Positions 16,450 through 24,413 of a stretch of 25,027 nucleotides of DNA are shown piece after piece (within the stretch, counting starts at the first letter, position 1; each line of letters begins with the position of its first letter). The stretch spans positions 1-25,027 of the forward strand of contig JAIRKB010000190.1 in the NCBI GenBank assembly GCA_031260385.1. The letters run 5' to 3'. The DNA is from Propionibacteriaceae bacterium. GTDB lineage: Bacteria > Actinomycetota > Actinomycetes > Propionibacteriales > Propionibacteriaceae. The translations under genes and the position numbers were made by a program. The notes beneath the pieces were generated by a model. The model worked only from the letters and a program-made list of their open reading frames with translations. It had not been told where the DNA came from and searched no databases.

Positions 16450-17392
16450 GGTGGCCGACACTGCCCTCGATCGGGGTGTACGGGCGTACCTCGATCATCT
16501 CAAGGCCGAACGGGGACTGTCGGCGCATACCATCGCCGCCTACACCCGCGACCTGGACCGCTATCTTGACTACCTATCAAGCCAATCAATCAGTGAACCG
16601 GAAGCGATCAGCCCGGCGATCGTCGCGGGCTTTCCGATTGCTCTGACCAAGACGGGGCTCGCCCAGGCCAGTGTCGGGCGAATGACGGTAGCGGTCCGCG
16701 GGCTCCATCGGTTCTGGCTTGACGATGGCTTGAGCACAGTCAATCCGGCGCAAAATGTCGCGCCGCCTAATCAGACCCGTCACCTGCCTAAGGCGCTCAG
16801 TCTCGATCAAATTGAAGCTCTGATCACCGCCAGTGGCGGACGAGCCCTAGCGCCGAGCTCTGGTGAGCTTTGTGACTGGGCGTTAGTGGAGATCCTCTAC
16901 GGGACCGGGGCGAGGATCTCCGAGGTCTTGGGGCTTAATGTTGACGATGCCACGCGGATGTTGAGTGACGAAACCGCCGGGTTGAAACTGATGGGTAAGG
17001 GTTCGAAGGAGCGATTGGTGCCAGTCGGGCGCTATGCCCGTGAGGCCCTCGAAGCCTGGTTGGTGCGGGGTCGTCCGTCCTTAGCTGGTCGGACGACACG
17101 GGGAAACCCGGCCTTGTTCCTCAACGAGCGCGGTGGACGGATGTCGAGGCAAAGTGCCTTCAACCGGATTGAGGCTCTGGGGCGGAAAGCCGAGATTGCG
17201 GCTGAGGTGTCGCCGCATACCTTGCGACACTCCTATGCCACCCATCTGATTGATGGCGGTGCCGATGTGCGGGTCGTCCAGGAACTCCTCGGGCATGCCT
17301 CGGTGGCGACCACCCAGATTTACACCCTGATCACCATTGATCACCTGCGTGAGGTTTACCGCACCGCTCATCCCCGGGCCTTGGATCGCTGA
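16427..17392 (+). CDS. xerD: Tyrosine recombinase XerD
   Basis: A 321-residue site-specific recombinase that, with its partner Xer protein, resolves chromosome dimers at dif. The N-terminal SAM-like core-binding domain (about 15-105) is followed by the catalytic domain with the full set: Arg163 (GTGARISEVL), Lys191 (GKGSKERLVP), His264 and Arg267 (SPHTLRHSY), His290 (LLGHASVATTQ) and nucleophile Tyr299. The TTQIYT sequence and the place after the NUDIX gene in related genomes favour XerD over XerC. GTG at 16427 is chosen for the GAGGAG ten bases upstream; GTG at 16451, just after the membrane-protein stop, is an alternative. An upstream in-frame start at 16367 would include repeat-derived sequence and is unlikely. 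Confidence 0.92.
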   Translation: MIERVSSEVADTALDRGVRAYLDHLKAERGLSAHTIAAYTRDLDRYLDYLSSQSISEPEAISPAIVAGFPIALTKTGLAQASVGRMTVAVRGLHRFWLDDGLSTVNPAQNVAPPNQTRHLPKALSLDQIEALITASGGRALAPSSGELCDWALVEILYGTGARISEVLGLNVDDATRMLSDETAGLKLMGKGSKERLVPVGRYAREALEAWLVRGRPSLAGRTTRGNPALFLNERGGRMSRQSAFNRIEALGRKAEIAAEVSPHTLRHSYATHLIDGGADVRVVQELLGHASVATTQIYTLITIDHLREVYRTAHPRALDR

Positions 17393-17417
17393 GTTCCTTG
17401 GGGTTTGAATCCTTCGA

Positions 17418-17439
17418 TTCGTCTGATATATCAGGCGAA
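17418..17439. other. 22-bp palindrome between xerD and secA
   Basis: Arms TTCGTCTGATA and TATCAGGCGAA pair over 11 bp with one G-T pair and no spacer; the core CTGATATATCAG is perfect. Outer CTTCGA/TCGAAAG partly extends the symmetry. It is 25 bases after the xerD stop and has no U-tract. It could be an operator or a weak terminator. Confidence 0.5.
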
Positions 17440-17491
17440 ACTCGAAAGATGTATATCGGCCTTTAGAATGGCACCGCAGAGCGGGGCCGAT

Positions 17492-17497
17492 TACAAT
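17492..17497 (+). promoter_or_regulatory. Candidate -10 of secA
   Basis: TACAAT lies 49 bases before the secA ATG, so unlike many genes here secA would have a leader with a ribosome site. The -35 is weak. Confidence 0.4.
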
Positions 17498-17546
17498 AGG
17501 GTGGAATTGACCTCGCTTTCATGCGGGGAGAGAGCAGGGATTGACG

Positions 17547-20279
17547 ATGAGTCTACTGGACAGGATCTTGCACGCTGGTGAAGGTAAGTACATCAAGAGG
17601 TTGCAACGGATCGCGAACCAAGTGGCAAGTATCGAAGAAGACTTCATCGCCATGGACGATGAGGAATTACGGGGACAGACAGCCGACTTCAAGCAGCGCT
17701 ATGACAACGGGGAATCCCTAGACTCTCTGCTCCCAGAAGCCTTTGCCACCGTCAGGGAGACCTCCAAGCGGGTGCTCGATAAGCGCCACTTCGACGAGCA
17801 AGTCATGGGTGGTGCGGCTCTCCACCTCGGCACGATCGCCGAGATGAAAACCGGTGAAGGTAAGACGCTGGTGGCGGTGCTGCCGTCGTACCTCAACGCC
17901 ATCACCGGCAAGGGTGTTCACGTGGTGACGGTCAACGACTATCTGGCCAAGTTCCAGTCTGAACAGATGGGCCGGGTCCACCATTTCCTGGGGCTGGAAA
18001 CCGGGGTTATCCTCGCCCAGATGACGCCTTTTGAGCGGCGGGCCGCCTATGGCGCGGACATCACCTATGGCACAAACAACGAGTTCGGCTTCGACTTCTT
18101 GCGCGATAACATGGCGCTGCGCCTGCCCGACTGCGTCCAGCGCGGGCATAACTTTGCGATCGTTGACGAGGTTGACTCGATTCTGGTTGACGAGGCGCGG
18201 ACCCCGCTGATTATCTCTGGCCCGGCCGAGGATAATGCGACCTGGTATCCAGAGTTTGCCCGGATTGCGGGCGCCTTGAAGTGTAATAAACACTATGAGG
18301 TGGACGAGAAGAAGCGGACGGTGGCGGTGCTGGAGGCCGGGATTACGGCCGTTGAGCAGCGCTTGGGGATTGAGAACCTCTACGAGTCGGCTAATACCCC
18401 GCTGATCTCCTATCTCAACAACGCGATCAAGGCCAAGGAACTCTTCCGTCTCGACAAGGACTATGTGGTCACCGATGGTGAGGTTCTGATTGTCGACGAG
18501 TTCACGGGACGGACGCTAATCGGTCGGCGTTACTCCGAGGGTTTACACCAGGCGCTGGAGGCCAAAGAAGGGGTTGAGATCAAAGCGGAGTATCAAACCC
18601 TGGCGACCATCACCTTGCAGAACTATTTCCGGATGTACGAGAAGTTGGCCGGTATGACTGGTACGGCGAAGACTGAGGAATCGGAATTCCAGAAGATCTA
18701 CGGTCTCCGCGTCCTGCCGATCCGGACCCATATGCCAATGATCCGTGACGATAAGCGCGACTTCGTTTACCGGACCGAGTCGGCAAAGTTTGATGCGATT
18801 GTCGCTGATGTGATCGAGCGCAATGATGTCGGTCAGCCGGTTCTGATTGGTACGGCTTCGGTGGAGAAGTCCGAGGAACTGGCGCGGCGCCTGAAGCGCA
18901 ATGGCGTGCCTCACCAGGTTTTGAACGCCAAGCAGCATGCTCGGGAGGCGGCGATTGTCGCTCTGGCTGGGCGCAAGGGTGCCGTCACGGTCGCCACCAA
19001 CATGGCCGGGCGTGGCACAGACATCATCTTGGGTGGCAACCCAGAGTTCCTGGCGGACGCCTTGTTGCGCGAGCGCGGACTAGACCCCGTCGAGACCCCG
19101 GATGAATACGAGGCGGCGTGGCCGAAGGCGGTCGAGGATATCACCGAGCAGGTGGCAGCAGAACATGACGAGGTCGTCGCCGTCGGCGGACTCTATGTCA
19201 TCGGTTCGGAACGCCACGACGCTCGACGGATCGACAACCAGTTGCGTGGTCGTTCCGGGCGCCAGGGTGACCCTGGTGAGTCGCGGTTCTACCTGTCCCT
19301 ACAAGATGACCTGATGCGTTTGTTCAAGTCCGACATGGTGGACTGGCTGATGCGTACTCTAAAGGTGCCCGAGGATGTGCCGATCGAGGACAAGCGCATC
19401 ACCAAGATGATCAAGAATGCCCAAGAGCAGGTTGAGGCCCAGCACTTCGATTCCCGCAAGAACGTCCTGAAGTATGACGATGTCATGAACCGTCAGCGCT
19501 ATGTGGTCTACAAGGATCGCCGCCGGGTCCTAGAGGGGGCGGATGTTGAAGAACAGCTCCGGGATACCGTCACCAAGGTTGTCACCCAGTATGTTGAGGG
19601 GGCGACCGAAGGGTATGAGGATGAATGGGATCTAGATCAACTCTGGGCTCAGATGAAGTCGCTCTATCCGGTTGGGTTGAAGGTCGCCGACTTCGATAAC
19701 GATGATCTGTCCCAGACTCGTCTAGTGGAGGCCTTCGTCGAGGACGCTCAAGCCGCTTATGACAAGCGCGCTGAGGAGCTCGGCGAGGAACTGATGCGGG
19801 CGGCCGAGCGCCAGGTCTTGTTGACGGTTTTGGACCGCAAGTGGCGCGAACACCTCTACGAGATGGATTACCTTCGCGAGGGGATCGGGCTGCGCTCGAT
19901 GGCCCAGCGGGACCCGCTGATCGAATACCAGCGCGAGGGTGCGCAGATGTTCTTGGAGATGATGGATTCGGTGATGGAGGAGGTGGTCTCCTTCCTGTTT
20001 AGGATCCAGGTGCAGACCGCCTTGCCCGCCCCGGTTGCCGAGACCCCGGCCGAGAAGGCGCGACGGGATGTCCGCCGGGCGGCCCGCCAGGCGCTGGCAG
20101 CCGAGGAAGCCGCGGCGCGCTCGGAGATCCATTTCTCCGCTAATGGTCTGCTCGCGCCGGTCGCCCAGCGCAGTCAGGTCGTCAAGAAGGCTCCCCAGTC
20201 TGCCAAGTCCGCTCAGGTTGCCAACCTCCGCGAGTCGCGCCCCGGCGCTGCCGGACGCCGCAATAAGAAGAAGCGCTGA
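17547..20279 (+). CDS. secA: Preprotein translocase ATPase SecA
   Basis: A 910-residue ATPase that drives proteins through the SecYEG channel. It opens with the actinobacterial SecA1-like MSLLDRILHAGEGKYIKRL. Walker A MKTGEGKT is at 100-107 and the DEAD-like motif in AIVDEVDSILVDEARTPL near 205. The preprotein cross-linking, helicase (MAGRGTDIILGGNPEF, LRGRSGRQGDPGESRFYLS) and scaffold/wing domains follow in normal order. The C-terminus ends in a basic GRRNKKKR tail, with no cysteine zinc motif of the kind found in Bacillus or E. coli SecA. The ATG at 17547 is preferred to the TTG at 17541 by family comparison and the AGGGA just upstream. It converges with the DUF6459 gene five bases away. 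Confidence 0.96.
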   Translation: MSLLDRILHAGEGKYIKRLQRIANQVASIEEDFIAMDDEELRGQTADFKQRYDNGESLDSLLPEAFATVRETSKRVLDKRHFDEQVMGGAALHLGTIAEMKTGEGKTLVAVLPSYLNAITGKGVHVVTVNDYLAKFQSEQMGRVHHFLGLETGVILAQMTPFERRAAYGADITYGTNNEFGFDFLRDNMALRLPDCVQRGHNFAIVDEVDSILVDEARTPLIISGPAEDNATWYPEFARIAGALKCNKHYEVDEKKRTVAVLEAGITAVEQRLGIENLYESANTPLISYLNNAIKAKELFRLDKDYVVTDGEVLIVDEFTGRTLIGRRYSEGLHQALEAKEGVEIKAEYQTLATITLQNYFRMYEKLAGMTGTAKTEESEFQKIYGLRVLPIRTHMPMIRDDKRDFVYRTESAKFDAIVADVIERNDVGQPVLIGTASVEKSEELARRLKRNGVPHQVLNAKQHAREAAIVALAGRKGAVTVATNMAGRGTDIILGGNPEFLADALLRERGLDPVETPDEYEAAWPKAVEDITEQVAAEHDEVVAVGGLYVIGSERHDARRIDNQLRGRSGRQGDPGESRFYLSLQDDLMRLFKSDMVDWLMRTLKVPEDVPIEDKRITKMIKNAQEQVEAQHFDSRKNVLKYDDVMNRQRYVVYKDRRRVLEGADVEEQLRDTVTKVVTQYVEGATEGYEDEWDLDQLWAQMKSLYPVGLKVADFDNDDLSQTRLVEAFVEDAQAAYDKRAEELGEELMRAAERQVLLTVLDRKWREHLYEMDYLREGIGLRSMAQRDPLIEYQREGAQMFLEMMDSVMEEVVSFLFRIQVQTALPAPVAETPAEKARRDVRRAARQALAAEEAAARSEIHFSANGLLAPVAQRSQVVKKAPQSAKSAQVANLRESRPGAAGRRNKKKR

Positions 20280-20283
20280 GGAC

Positions 20284-20751
20284 TCAGGGCATTACCAAAT
20301 CACTACACCGCCAGCCCTGACCACTGCGAGTCACCCGACAGGCCGCCGCATGATCGCGTACGGAGGTTGACAGGTGTAAGGCAACCTCCGCCGAGTGCTC
20401 AGAGGTCGCCTGCACCCTCATTGAAGCCAAGCGCACCTTCATCCCCCTCAGTCGCTGGTGGCGTTCCCGGATCAGCTTTAGCGAAGCCGAGTCGAACCAC
20501 ATCTCCAACTGCCCGAGTGGACGCCGCCCGTCCAGCGACTCGGCAATGATATTGGCTAGCCGCTCCGCCGCCATCTCCAAAACCGGCCCCAACTCCACCG
20601 AACTGACTTTCACTTCCACCGGCAAACTCTCTGGTTCATCCCCCCTGGCCTGATCGTCGACAACCCCCGCTCGAGTAGGCGTCGTCCAAGTCCACCCCGG
20701 CGGCTGAACCACCTCCAGAAGATAACACCGAGCCCTCGTCAAATCACTCAT
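20284..20751 (-). CDS. DUF6459 (Rv3235-like) family protein, 155 aa
   Basis: The C-terminal hundred residues fit the actinobacterial Rv3235-like family: a helix AAERLANIIAESLDGRRPLG, then QLEMWFDSASL, and an alternating strand region ending in GWRCSDLVMP. The family is usually found near secA, as here, and its role is unknown. The N-terminal 50 residues are low in recognisable features. ATG at 20751 is chosen because a -35 TTGTTT, 17-bp spacer and -10 GATAGT end six bases before it. The frame stays open upstream to 20841, but those residues look unlike the family. It is convergent with secA. Confidence 0.75.
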   Translation of the reverse strand: MSDLTRARCYLLEVVQPPGWTWTTPTRAGVVDDQARGDEPESLPVEVKVSSVELGPVLEMAAERLANIIAESLDGRRPLGQLEMWFDSASLKLIRERHQRLRGMKVRLASMRVQATSEHSAEVALHLSTSVRDHAAACRVTRSGQGWRCSDLVMP

Positions 20752-20757
20752 AGACCC

Positions 20758-20786
20758 ACTATCAACCCCTCCCACCCCCAAAACAA
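20758..20786 (-). promoter_or_regulatory. Promoter of the DUF6459 gene, leaderless
   Basis: On the minus strand: -35 TTGTTT (20786-20781), 17-bp spacer, -10 GATAGT (20763-20758), six bases to the ATG at 20751. No close Shine-Dalgarno sequence precedes that ATG. Confidence 0.5.
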
Positions 20787-20803
20787 GCCCCCCCGCCCAA
20801 ATC

Positions 20804-20812
20804 TGTGGATAA
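20804..20812 (-). other. Single consensus DnaA box
   Basis: The minus strand reads TTATCCACA, the consensus DnaA-binding 9-mer. It stands alone in the intergenic region before the DUF6459 gene, about 18 bp upstream of that promoter's -35. One box is not an origin, and chance occurrence in a window this size is not negligible. Confidence 0.4.
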
Positions 20813-20903
20813 CTTTCGTAAAATCCTTTCTTAAAGGCCATCTCTTTAGCTCAACCGTGATGGTCCCCCAAACGCAGATTCCTGGCATCGATCGGTACAA
20901 GAC

Positions 20904-21047
20904 AACTCCAGGATTTAGGCCCTTTTTCCGCCCACCTTCCGAACTCCTGGAGTGAGCGACCTGATTTCGGCTTTTTTGGTGAGTTAGCTCCAGGATTCTG
21001 GTCACCAGGCGGCAAACAGGCCGATTTACTGGAGTTAGCTCCTCAGG
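20904..21047. repeat. Cluster of four CTCCAGGA / GGAG-type motifs in a noncoding gap
   Basis: The 346-bp gap 20752-21097 has no convincing gene. Within it: AACTCCAGGATTT (20904-20916), GAACTCCTGGAGTGAG (20941-20956, a palindrome ACTCC-T-GGAGT), GAGTTAGCTCCAGGATTCTG (20981-21000) and ACTGGAGTTAGCTCCTCAGG (21028-21047). The first and third share CTCCAGGATT; the third and fourth share GAGTTAGCTCC. They may be binding sites of one regulator. Confidence 0.55.
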
Positions 21048-21097
21048 CTAGGCAAGGCGAGCGACAACGGGTAGAAGCGCCGAAAGGATGGGTTGAG

Positions 21098-21580
21098 CTA
21101 GGGGTGGCGGTTGGAGGAGAGCCAGTCGTTGCCGACTTTTTCGCAGGCTTCAATGATTTGGGTGAGGTATTTGGCGGTCATCTCTTCGAGGCGTTTGCCG
21201 ACCAAGGGGATTTTGACGGTGAAGTTGGTGTCGTAGACCATGTCGGTGCCGCCGTCGGTGGGGTTGAGGCGCAGGGGGCCGTCGGACTCGGCGGGCATAC
21301 CAGCCAGGGTGATCGTCATTCGGCCAACCCTCGTACCATCGGCGGACGGTTTCTGCCAGGTGACCAACTCGGTGACCGTGATCTGGGAGCCGATGATTCG
21401 GCGGGCGGAGTCCGGAGCAGCGAGCGTGAAATCGGCGGCTAGACCCTGCTCGATTGGTCGGACCGCGACCGTGAGGGCTTGGATCTCCTTGCCGACATGT
21501 TCCGCGAACGCCGGGTTGATCAGCATCGCCGCCACATCATCGCAGGTGGCAGCAAAGGTCATCGTCGAAGTGATATGCAT
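21098..21580 (-). CDS. DUF2505 family protein (START/SRPBCC-like fold expected), 160 aa
   Basis: The sequence begins MHITSTMTFAATCDDVAAML and continues with NPAFAEHVGKEI, matching the actinobacterial DUF2505 family, whose members look like SRPBCC ligand-binding proteins. The middle has alternating strands (TRVGRMTITLAGMPAESDG, TDMVYDTNFTVKIPLVGKRL) and the end a long amphipathic helix (LEEMTAKYLTQIIEACEKVG), as expected for that fold. No enzyme motif is visible and function is unknown. The ATG at 21580 follows a -10-like TAGCAT by six bases, which overlaps the parC stop codon, so it may be transcribed both from its own leaderless start and by read-through from parC. Confidence 0.85.
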   Translation of the reverse strand: MHITSTMTFAATCDDVAAMLINPAFAEHVGKEIQALTVAVRPIEQGLAADFTLAAPDSARRIIGSQITVTELVTWQKPSADGTRVGRMTITLAGMPAESDGPLRLNPTDGGTDMVYDTNFTVKIPLVGKRLEEMTAKYLTQIIEACEKVGNDWLSSNRHP

Positions 21581-21586
21581 GGCACT

Positions 21587-21592
21587 ATGCTA
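21587..21592 (-). promoter_or_regulatory. -10 hexamer of the DUF2505 gene, leaderless
   Basis: TAGCAT on the minus strand ends six bases before the ATG at 21580. Its first three bases are the parC stop codon. No -35 was recognised. Confidence 0.4.
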
Positions 21593-24049
21593 ACCCAACA
21601 CTGGGCGCGCGGCACGCGTTCCGATGGCGGCGATTGGTTGCCCAGCGGCCGTACCAGAGCCATCGCGACGGGAATCCGGGGTTGGCAACCCGATAGGGGA
21701 GCCGGAGGCAGCCGCCGCTACTGGGCAGGGGCCGACCCAAGCGAGGTGGAGGGTGTCTTCACCTTTGAGGAAGCGGTGGGAGCGAACGCCGCCGGTGGCG
21801 CGCCCCTTGGCGGGATAAAGCTCGTAGGCGGTGACCTTGACCGTGCCAACGTCGGTTCCTGGCAGCGATCGGGAGGAGCCCGCGACCGTCACGACCATGG
21901 CGTCTTCGGCATTGACCACGCCAAAGAAGACCACCTGGGCCCCGCCAGTTAGGCTGATCCCGGCCATACCGCCGCCAGACCGGCCTTGGGGACGGACCTT
22001 GGCGGCGCCAAAGCGCAGCAGCAAGGAGTCGGAAGCGACGAAGACCAGGTCAGCGGTGTCGTCGCGCAACTCCACGGCCCCGATCACCTCATCACCATCA
22101 TCGAGCCGAATAATCTCCCAGGAATCCTTGGTGATGATCTCGGGGTTAGTCCGCTTAACGACCCCCTGACGGGTGCCAAGGGCCCAACCGTAGGTCGCGT
22201 CATCCAGAGTCGTCAGCCCGAGGGCTTTCTCGCCCGTCTCCAGCCCGATCAGTTCGCGCAACGGCACCCCACCTTGTAGATTGACCGGCACCGAGGTATG
22301 GGGGAGGGCAGGGGCCTCAATCGCCCCCAGACGAATAATCCGCCCCATCGATGTCAGCACCCCAACCTCCGACCGGGTCCGGGTGGAAATCACCGAGATC
22401 AAGGCGTCATGGACTGCCCGAGGCCCAAGCTCAGGTGGAGCCTGATCGGTATCCATCCGCGCGATCAGCCCGGCGCTCGACAAGAAGACCCAACAGGGGC
22501 CATCAGGGACCTCTATCGGCCCCTTGGCGAGAGCAGCGGTCAGCGGGGAGACCCCAGAATCCGAGAGCAAGACCGTCCGGCGGGGAGTGCCAAACTCTTG
22601 AGCCACCCGAGTGAGATCGTCGGCGACCACCTGTGCCAAACGATTGGAATCCCGCAAGATCGCTTCCAGTTCCGCGATCCGCCGCGCCAGAGCGTCGCGC
22701 TCGGACTCCAGCTCGATACGCGAGAGCTTGGTCAGCCGCCGCAACTGCATATCCAAGATGTAGGTCGCCTGAATCTCCGTCAGCTCAAAGGCCTCAATCA
22801 AGCGCACCTTCGCTTGCGCCGCATCATCCGAAGACCGGACGATCGCGATCACATCATCAATATCAAGGATGGCGATCAATAACCCAGCAACCAGATGCTG
22901 ACGATCAAGGGCTTTCGCCAGTTGGAAGCTCGTCCGCCGCTCGGTCACCTCTAGACGGTGATCGAGGTAAACCTGAAGCAGGTCCTTCAGCCCGAGGGTC
23001 CGCGGCTGGCCGTCCACCAAGCTAACGGCGTTTATCGAGAACGAATCCTCCAACTTGGTGTGCTTAAACAGTTGCTCGGCCAACAACTCCGGATTGATCC
23101 CATTCTTAACCTCAATGACCAGGCGCGTGCCATTCTTCAAGTCAGTCAGGTCTTTCATATCGGCCACCCCGGTGATGGTCTTCTTCTCGACCAGGGCTTT
23201 GACCTGTTCCATGATCTTTTCCGGCCCAATGAGGTACGGCAGTTCGGTGACGACGATCCCCTTACGCCGCGGCGACACCTGCTCAATCCGCGTCGTCGCC
23301 CGAATCTTGAAAGCCCCCCGCCCAGTCGCATAAGCATCCCGAATACCATCCAAGCCGATAATCTTGCCCCCAGTGGGCAGATCCGGCCCCGGCACGAAGC
23401 GCATCAGCTCCTCCAGACTAGCCTCCGGATTCGCCAACAGATACTTCAAGGCACCGACCACCTCAATGAGATTGTGGGGCGCCATATTGGTCGCCATCCC
23501 CACCGCGATCCCCGCCGCCCCATTGACCAGCAGATTCGGAAAAGCCGCCGGCAACACCACCGGCTCCGATTCTTTCCCATCATAGTTCGGCCGAAAATCA
23601 ACGACATCTTCGTCAAGCCCCGCCGTCATCGCCAGCGCAGCCTGAGCCATCCGACACTCGGTATAACGCATCGCCGCTGGCCCCGCATCCAGCGACCCAA
23701 AGTTTCCATGCCCATCCACCAATGGCAGCCGCTGCGCCCAAGGCTGCCCAATCCGCACCAAAGCATCATAGATCGCCGTATCGCCATGCGGATGGAGCAC
23801 ACCCATAACCTGCCCGACGACCCGCGCACACTTAACATGAGCTTTATCCGGACGAATCCCCATGTCATCCATGGAAAATAGAATTCGCCGCTGAACCGGT
23901 TTCAACCCGTCCCGAGCATCCGGCAACGCCCGCGAGTAGATGACCGAGTAGGCATACTCCAGGAAAGAGGTCTCCATCTCCTGTTCGACATCAACGTCAA
24001 TGACCCGTTCGCCATAGCCGTTTTCGTCATCCAGTTCGACCTTAGCCAC
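21590..24049 (-). CDS. parC: DNA topoisomerase IV subunit A (ParC)
   Basis: An 819-residue type IIA topoisomerase A subunit that cuts and rejoins DNA with ParE. The breakage-reunion domain has EMETSFLEYAYSVIYSRALP, DGLKPVQRRILFSMDDMG and the active-site tyrosine Tyr129 in AAMRYTECRM. In the quinolone-contact stretch HPHGDTAIYDAL, Thr91 and Asp95 stand at the positions of E. coli GyrA Ser83 and Asp87. TSFLEYAYSVIYSRALPDAR and QRRILF match actinobacterial ParC better than GyrA, and the C-terminal wheel has RPQGRSGGGM in place of the gyrase QRRGGRG box. GTG at 24049 is chosen over GTG at 24055, as AAGGAG lies five bases before it. The tail after residue 780 is rich in Ala, Gly and Pro. Confidence 0.9.
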   Translation of the reverse strand: MAKVELDDENGYGERVIDVDVEQEMETSFLEYAYSVIYSRALPDARDGLKPVQRRILFSMDDMGIRPDKAHVKCARVVGQVMGVLHPHGDTAIYDALVRIGQPWAQRLPLVDGHGNFGSLDAGPAAMRYTECRMAQAALAMTAGLDEDVVDFRPNYDGKESEPVVLPAAFPNLLVNGAAGIAVGMATNMAPHNLIEVVGALKYLLANPEASLEELMRFVPGPDLPTGGKIIGLDGIRDAYATGRGAFKIRATTRIEQVSPRRKGIVVTELPYLIGPEKIMEQVKALVEKKTITGVADMKDLTDLKNGTRLVIEVKNGINPELLAEQLFKHTKLEDSFSINAVSLVDGQPRTLGLKDLLQVYLDHRLEVTERRTSFQLAKALDRQHLVAGLLIAILDIDDVIAIVRSSDDAAQAKVRLIEAFELTEIQATYILDMQLRRLTKLSRIELESERDALARRIAELEAILRDSNRLAQVVADDLTRVAQEFGTPRRTVLLSDSGVSPLTAALAKGPIEVPDGPCWVFLSSAGLIARMDTDQAPPELGPRAVHDALISVISTRTRSEVGVLTSMGRIIRLGAIEAPALPHTSVPVNLQGGVPLRELIGLETGEKALGLTTLDDATYGWALGTRQGVVKRTNPEIITKDSWEIIRLDDGDEVIGAVELRDDTADLVFVASDSLLLRFGAAKVRPQGRSGGGMAGISLTGGAQVVFFGVVNAEDAMVVTVAGSSRSLPGTDVGTVKVTAYELYPAKGRATGGVRSHRFLKGEDTLHLAWVGPCPVAAAASGSPIGLPTPDSRRDGSGTAAGQPIAAIGTRAARPVLG

Positions 24050-24146
24050 CCTCACTCCTTAACAGTCCGGGCACCCCGAATAGACGAGTTTTCACCCGAC
24101 CCCGCCATGCTACAGCCCCTAGTGCCGCCAAAGCGGAGGACACGCT

Positions 24147-24399
24147 AAGGGAGAGGCGCCGACGTTGCTGTGCAGAAGGCGTTTCGCGCCGCGATCCCTG
24201 CGGGATCATATCGCGGCGCTCGGACTCGCGCCGAAAACAGCACTGCGTGCTTAAATCGTTTCACGATTTTTTCGACCCAGCTTCTGTTCCTCGCGAGTTC
24301 CTCGCTCGTCAACCGCTTCCTTGGCCTCGGCAAAACGAGCAAGCTCGTTCTGCTCTCGGCCCGCGTCGCGGTGCCCAACAACGTTGGCGCCTCTCCCTT
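24147..24399. mobile_element. 253-bp element with inverted terminal repeats (MITE-like), between App1 gene and parC
   Basis: The ends are 28-bp inverted repeats (24147-24174 and 24372-24399), beginning AAGGGAGAGGCGCC, with 3 mismatches. Inside are GCGCCGCGAT/ATCGCGGCGC (24186-24195, 24210-24219) holding an alternative stem GATCCC-TGC-GGGATC, then AAATCGT-TTC-ACGATTT followed by T residues (24253-24272), and AACGAGCAAGCTCGTT (24334-24349). No transposase is encoded; a 90-residue minus-strand frame across it resembles nothing. A clear target duplication was not found. The core 24302-24358 recurs at 16351-16407. It ends 15 bases from the App1 stop codon and leaves about 100 bp before parC, so it lies between those two genes in the direction of transcription. 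Confidence 0.75.
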
Positions 24400-24413
24400 T
24401 CCCCACCAAATGA

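Noticed and set aside
15748..16461. A 237-codon minus-strand frame opposite the membrane-protein gene
   Set aside because: Its translation is low-complexity (His, Arg, Gly, Asp, Gln) and antisense to a protein with six clear membrane segments.
17418..17439. Possible dif site next to xerD
   Set aside because: It is symmetric with no 6-bp central region, and does not resemble the XerC/XerD arms of known dif sites.
20804..20812. Replication origin
   Set aside because: Only one DnaA box, with no dnaA, dnaN or AT-rich unwinding region nearby.
20748..21005. An 85-codon minus-strand frame in the gap upstream of the DUF6459 gene
   Set aside because: No family resemblance, overlaps the proposed promoter and the repeated GGAG/CTCC motifs.
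20904..21047. Possible CRISPR array from the four recurring motifs
   Set aside because: The shared cores are only 10-11 bp, orientation and spacing vary, and no cas gene is present.
22958..23881. A 307-codon plus-strand frame opposite parC
   Set aside because: The parC frame is clearly real; this shadow is full of Arg, His, Pro and Gln as expected from the complementary strand of GC-rich coding DNA.
21590..24049. Annotation as DNA gyrase subunit A
   Set aside because: Sequence around the start of the breakage domain and the lack of a QRRGGRG box fit actinobacterial ParC better, though the other half (ParE) is not in the window to confirm it.
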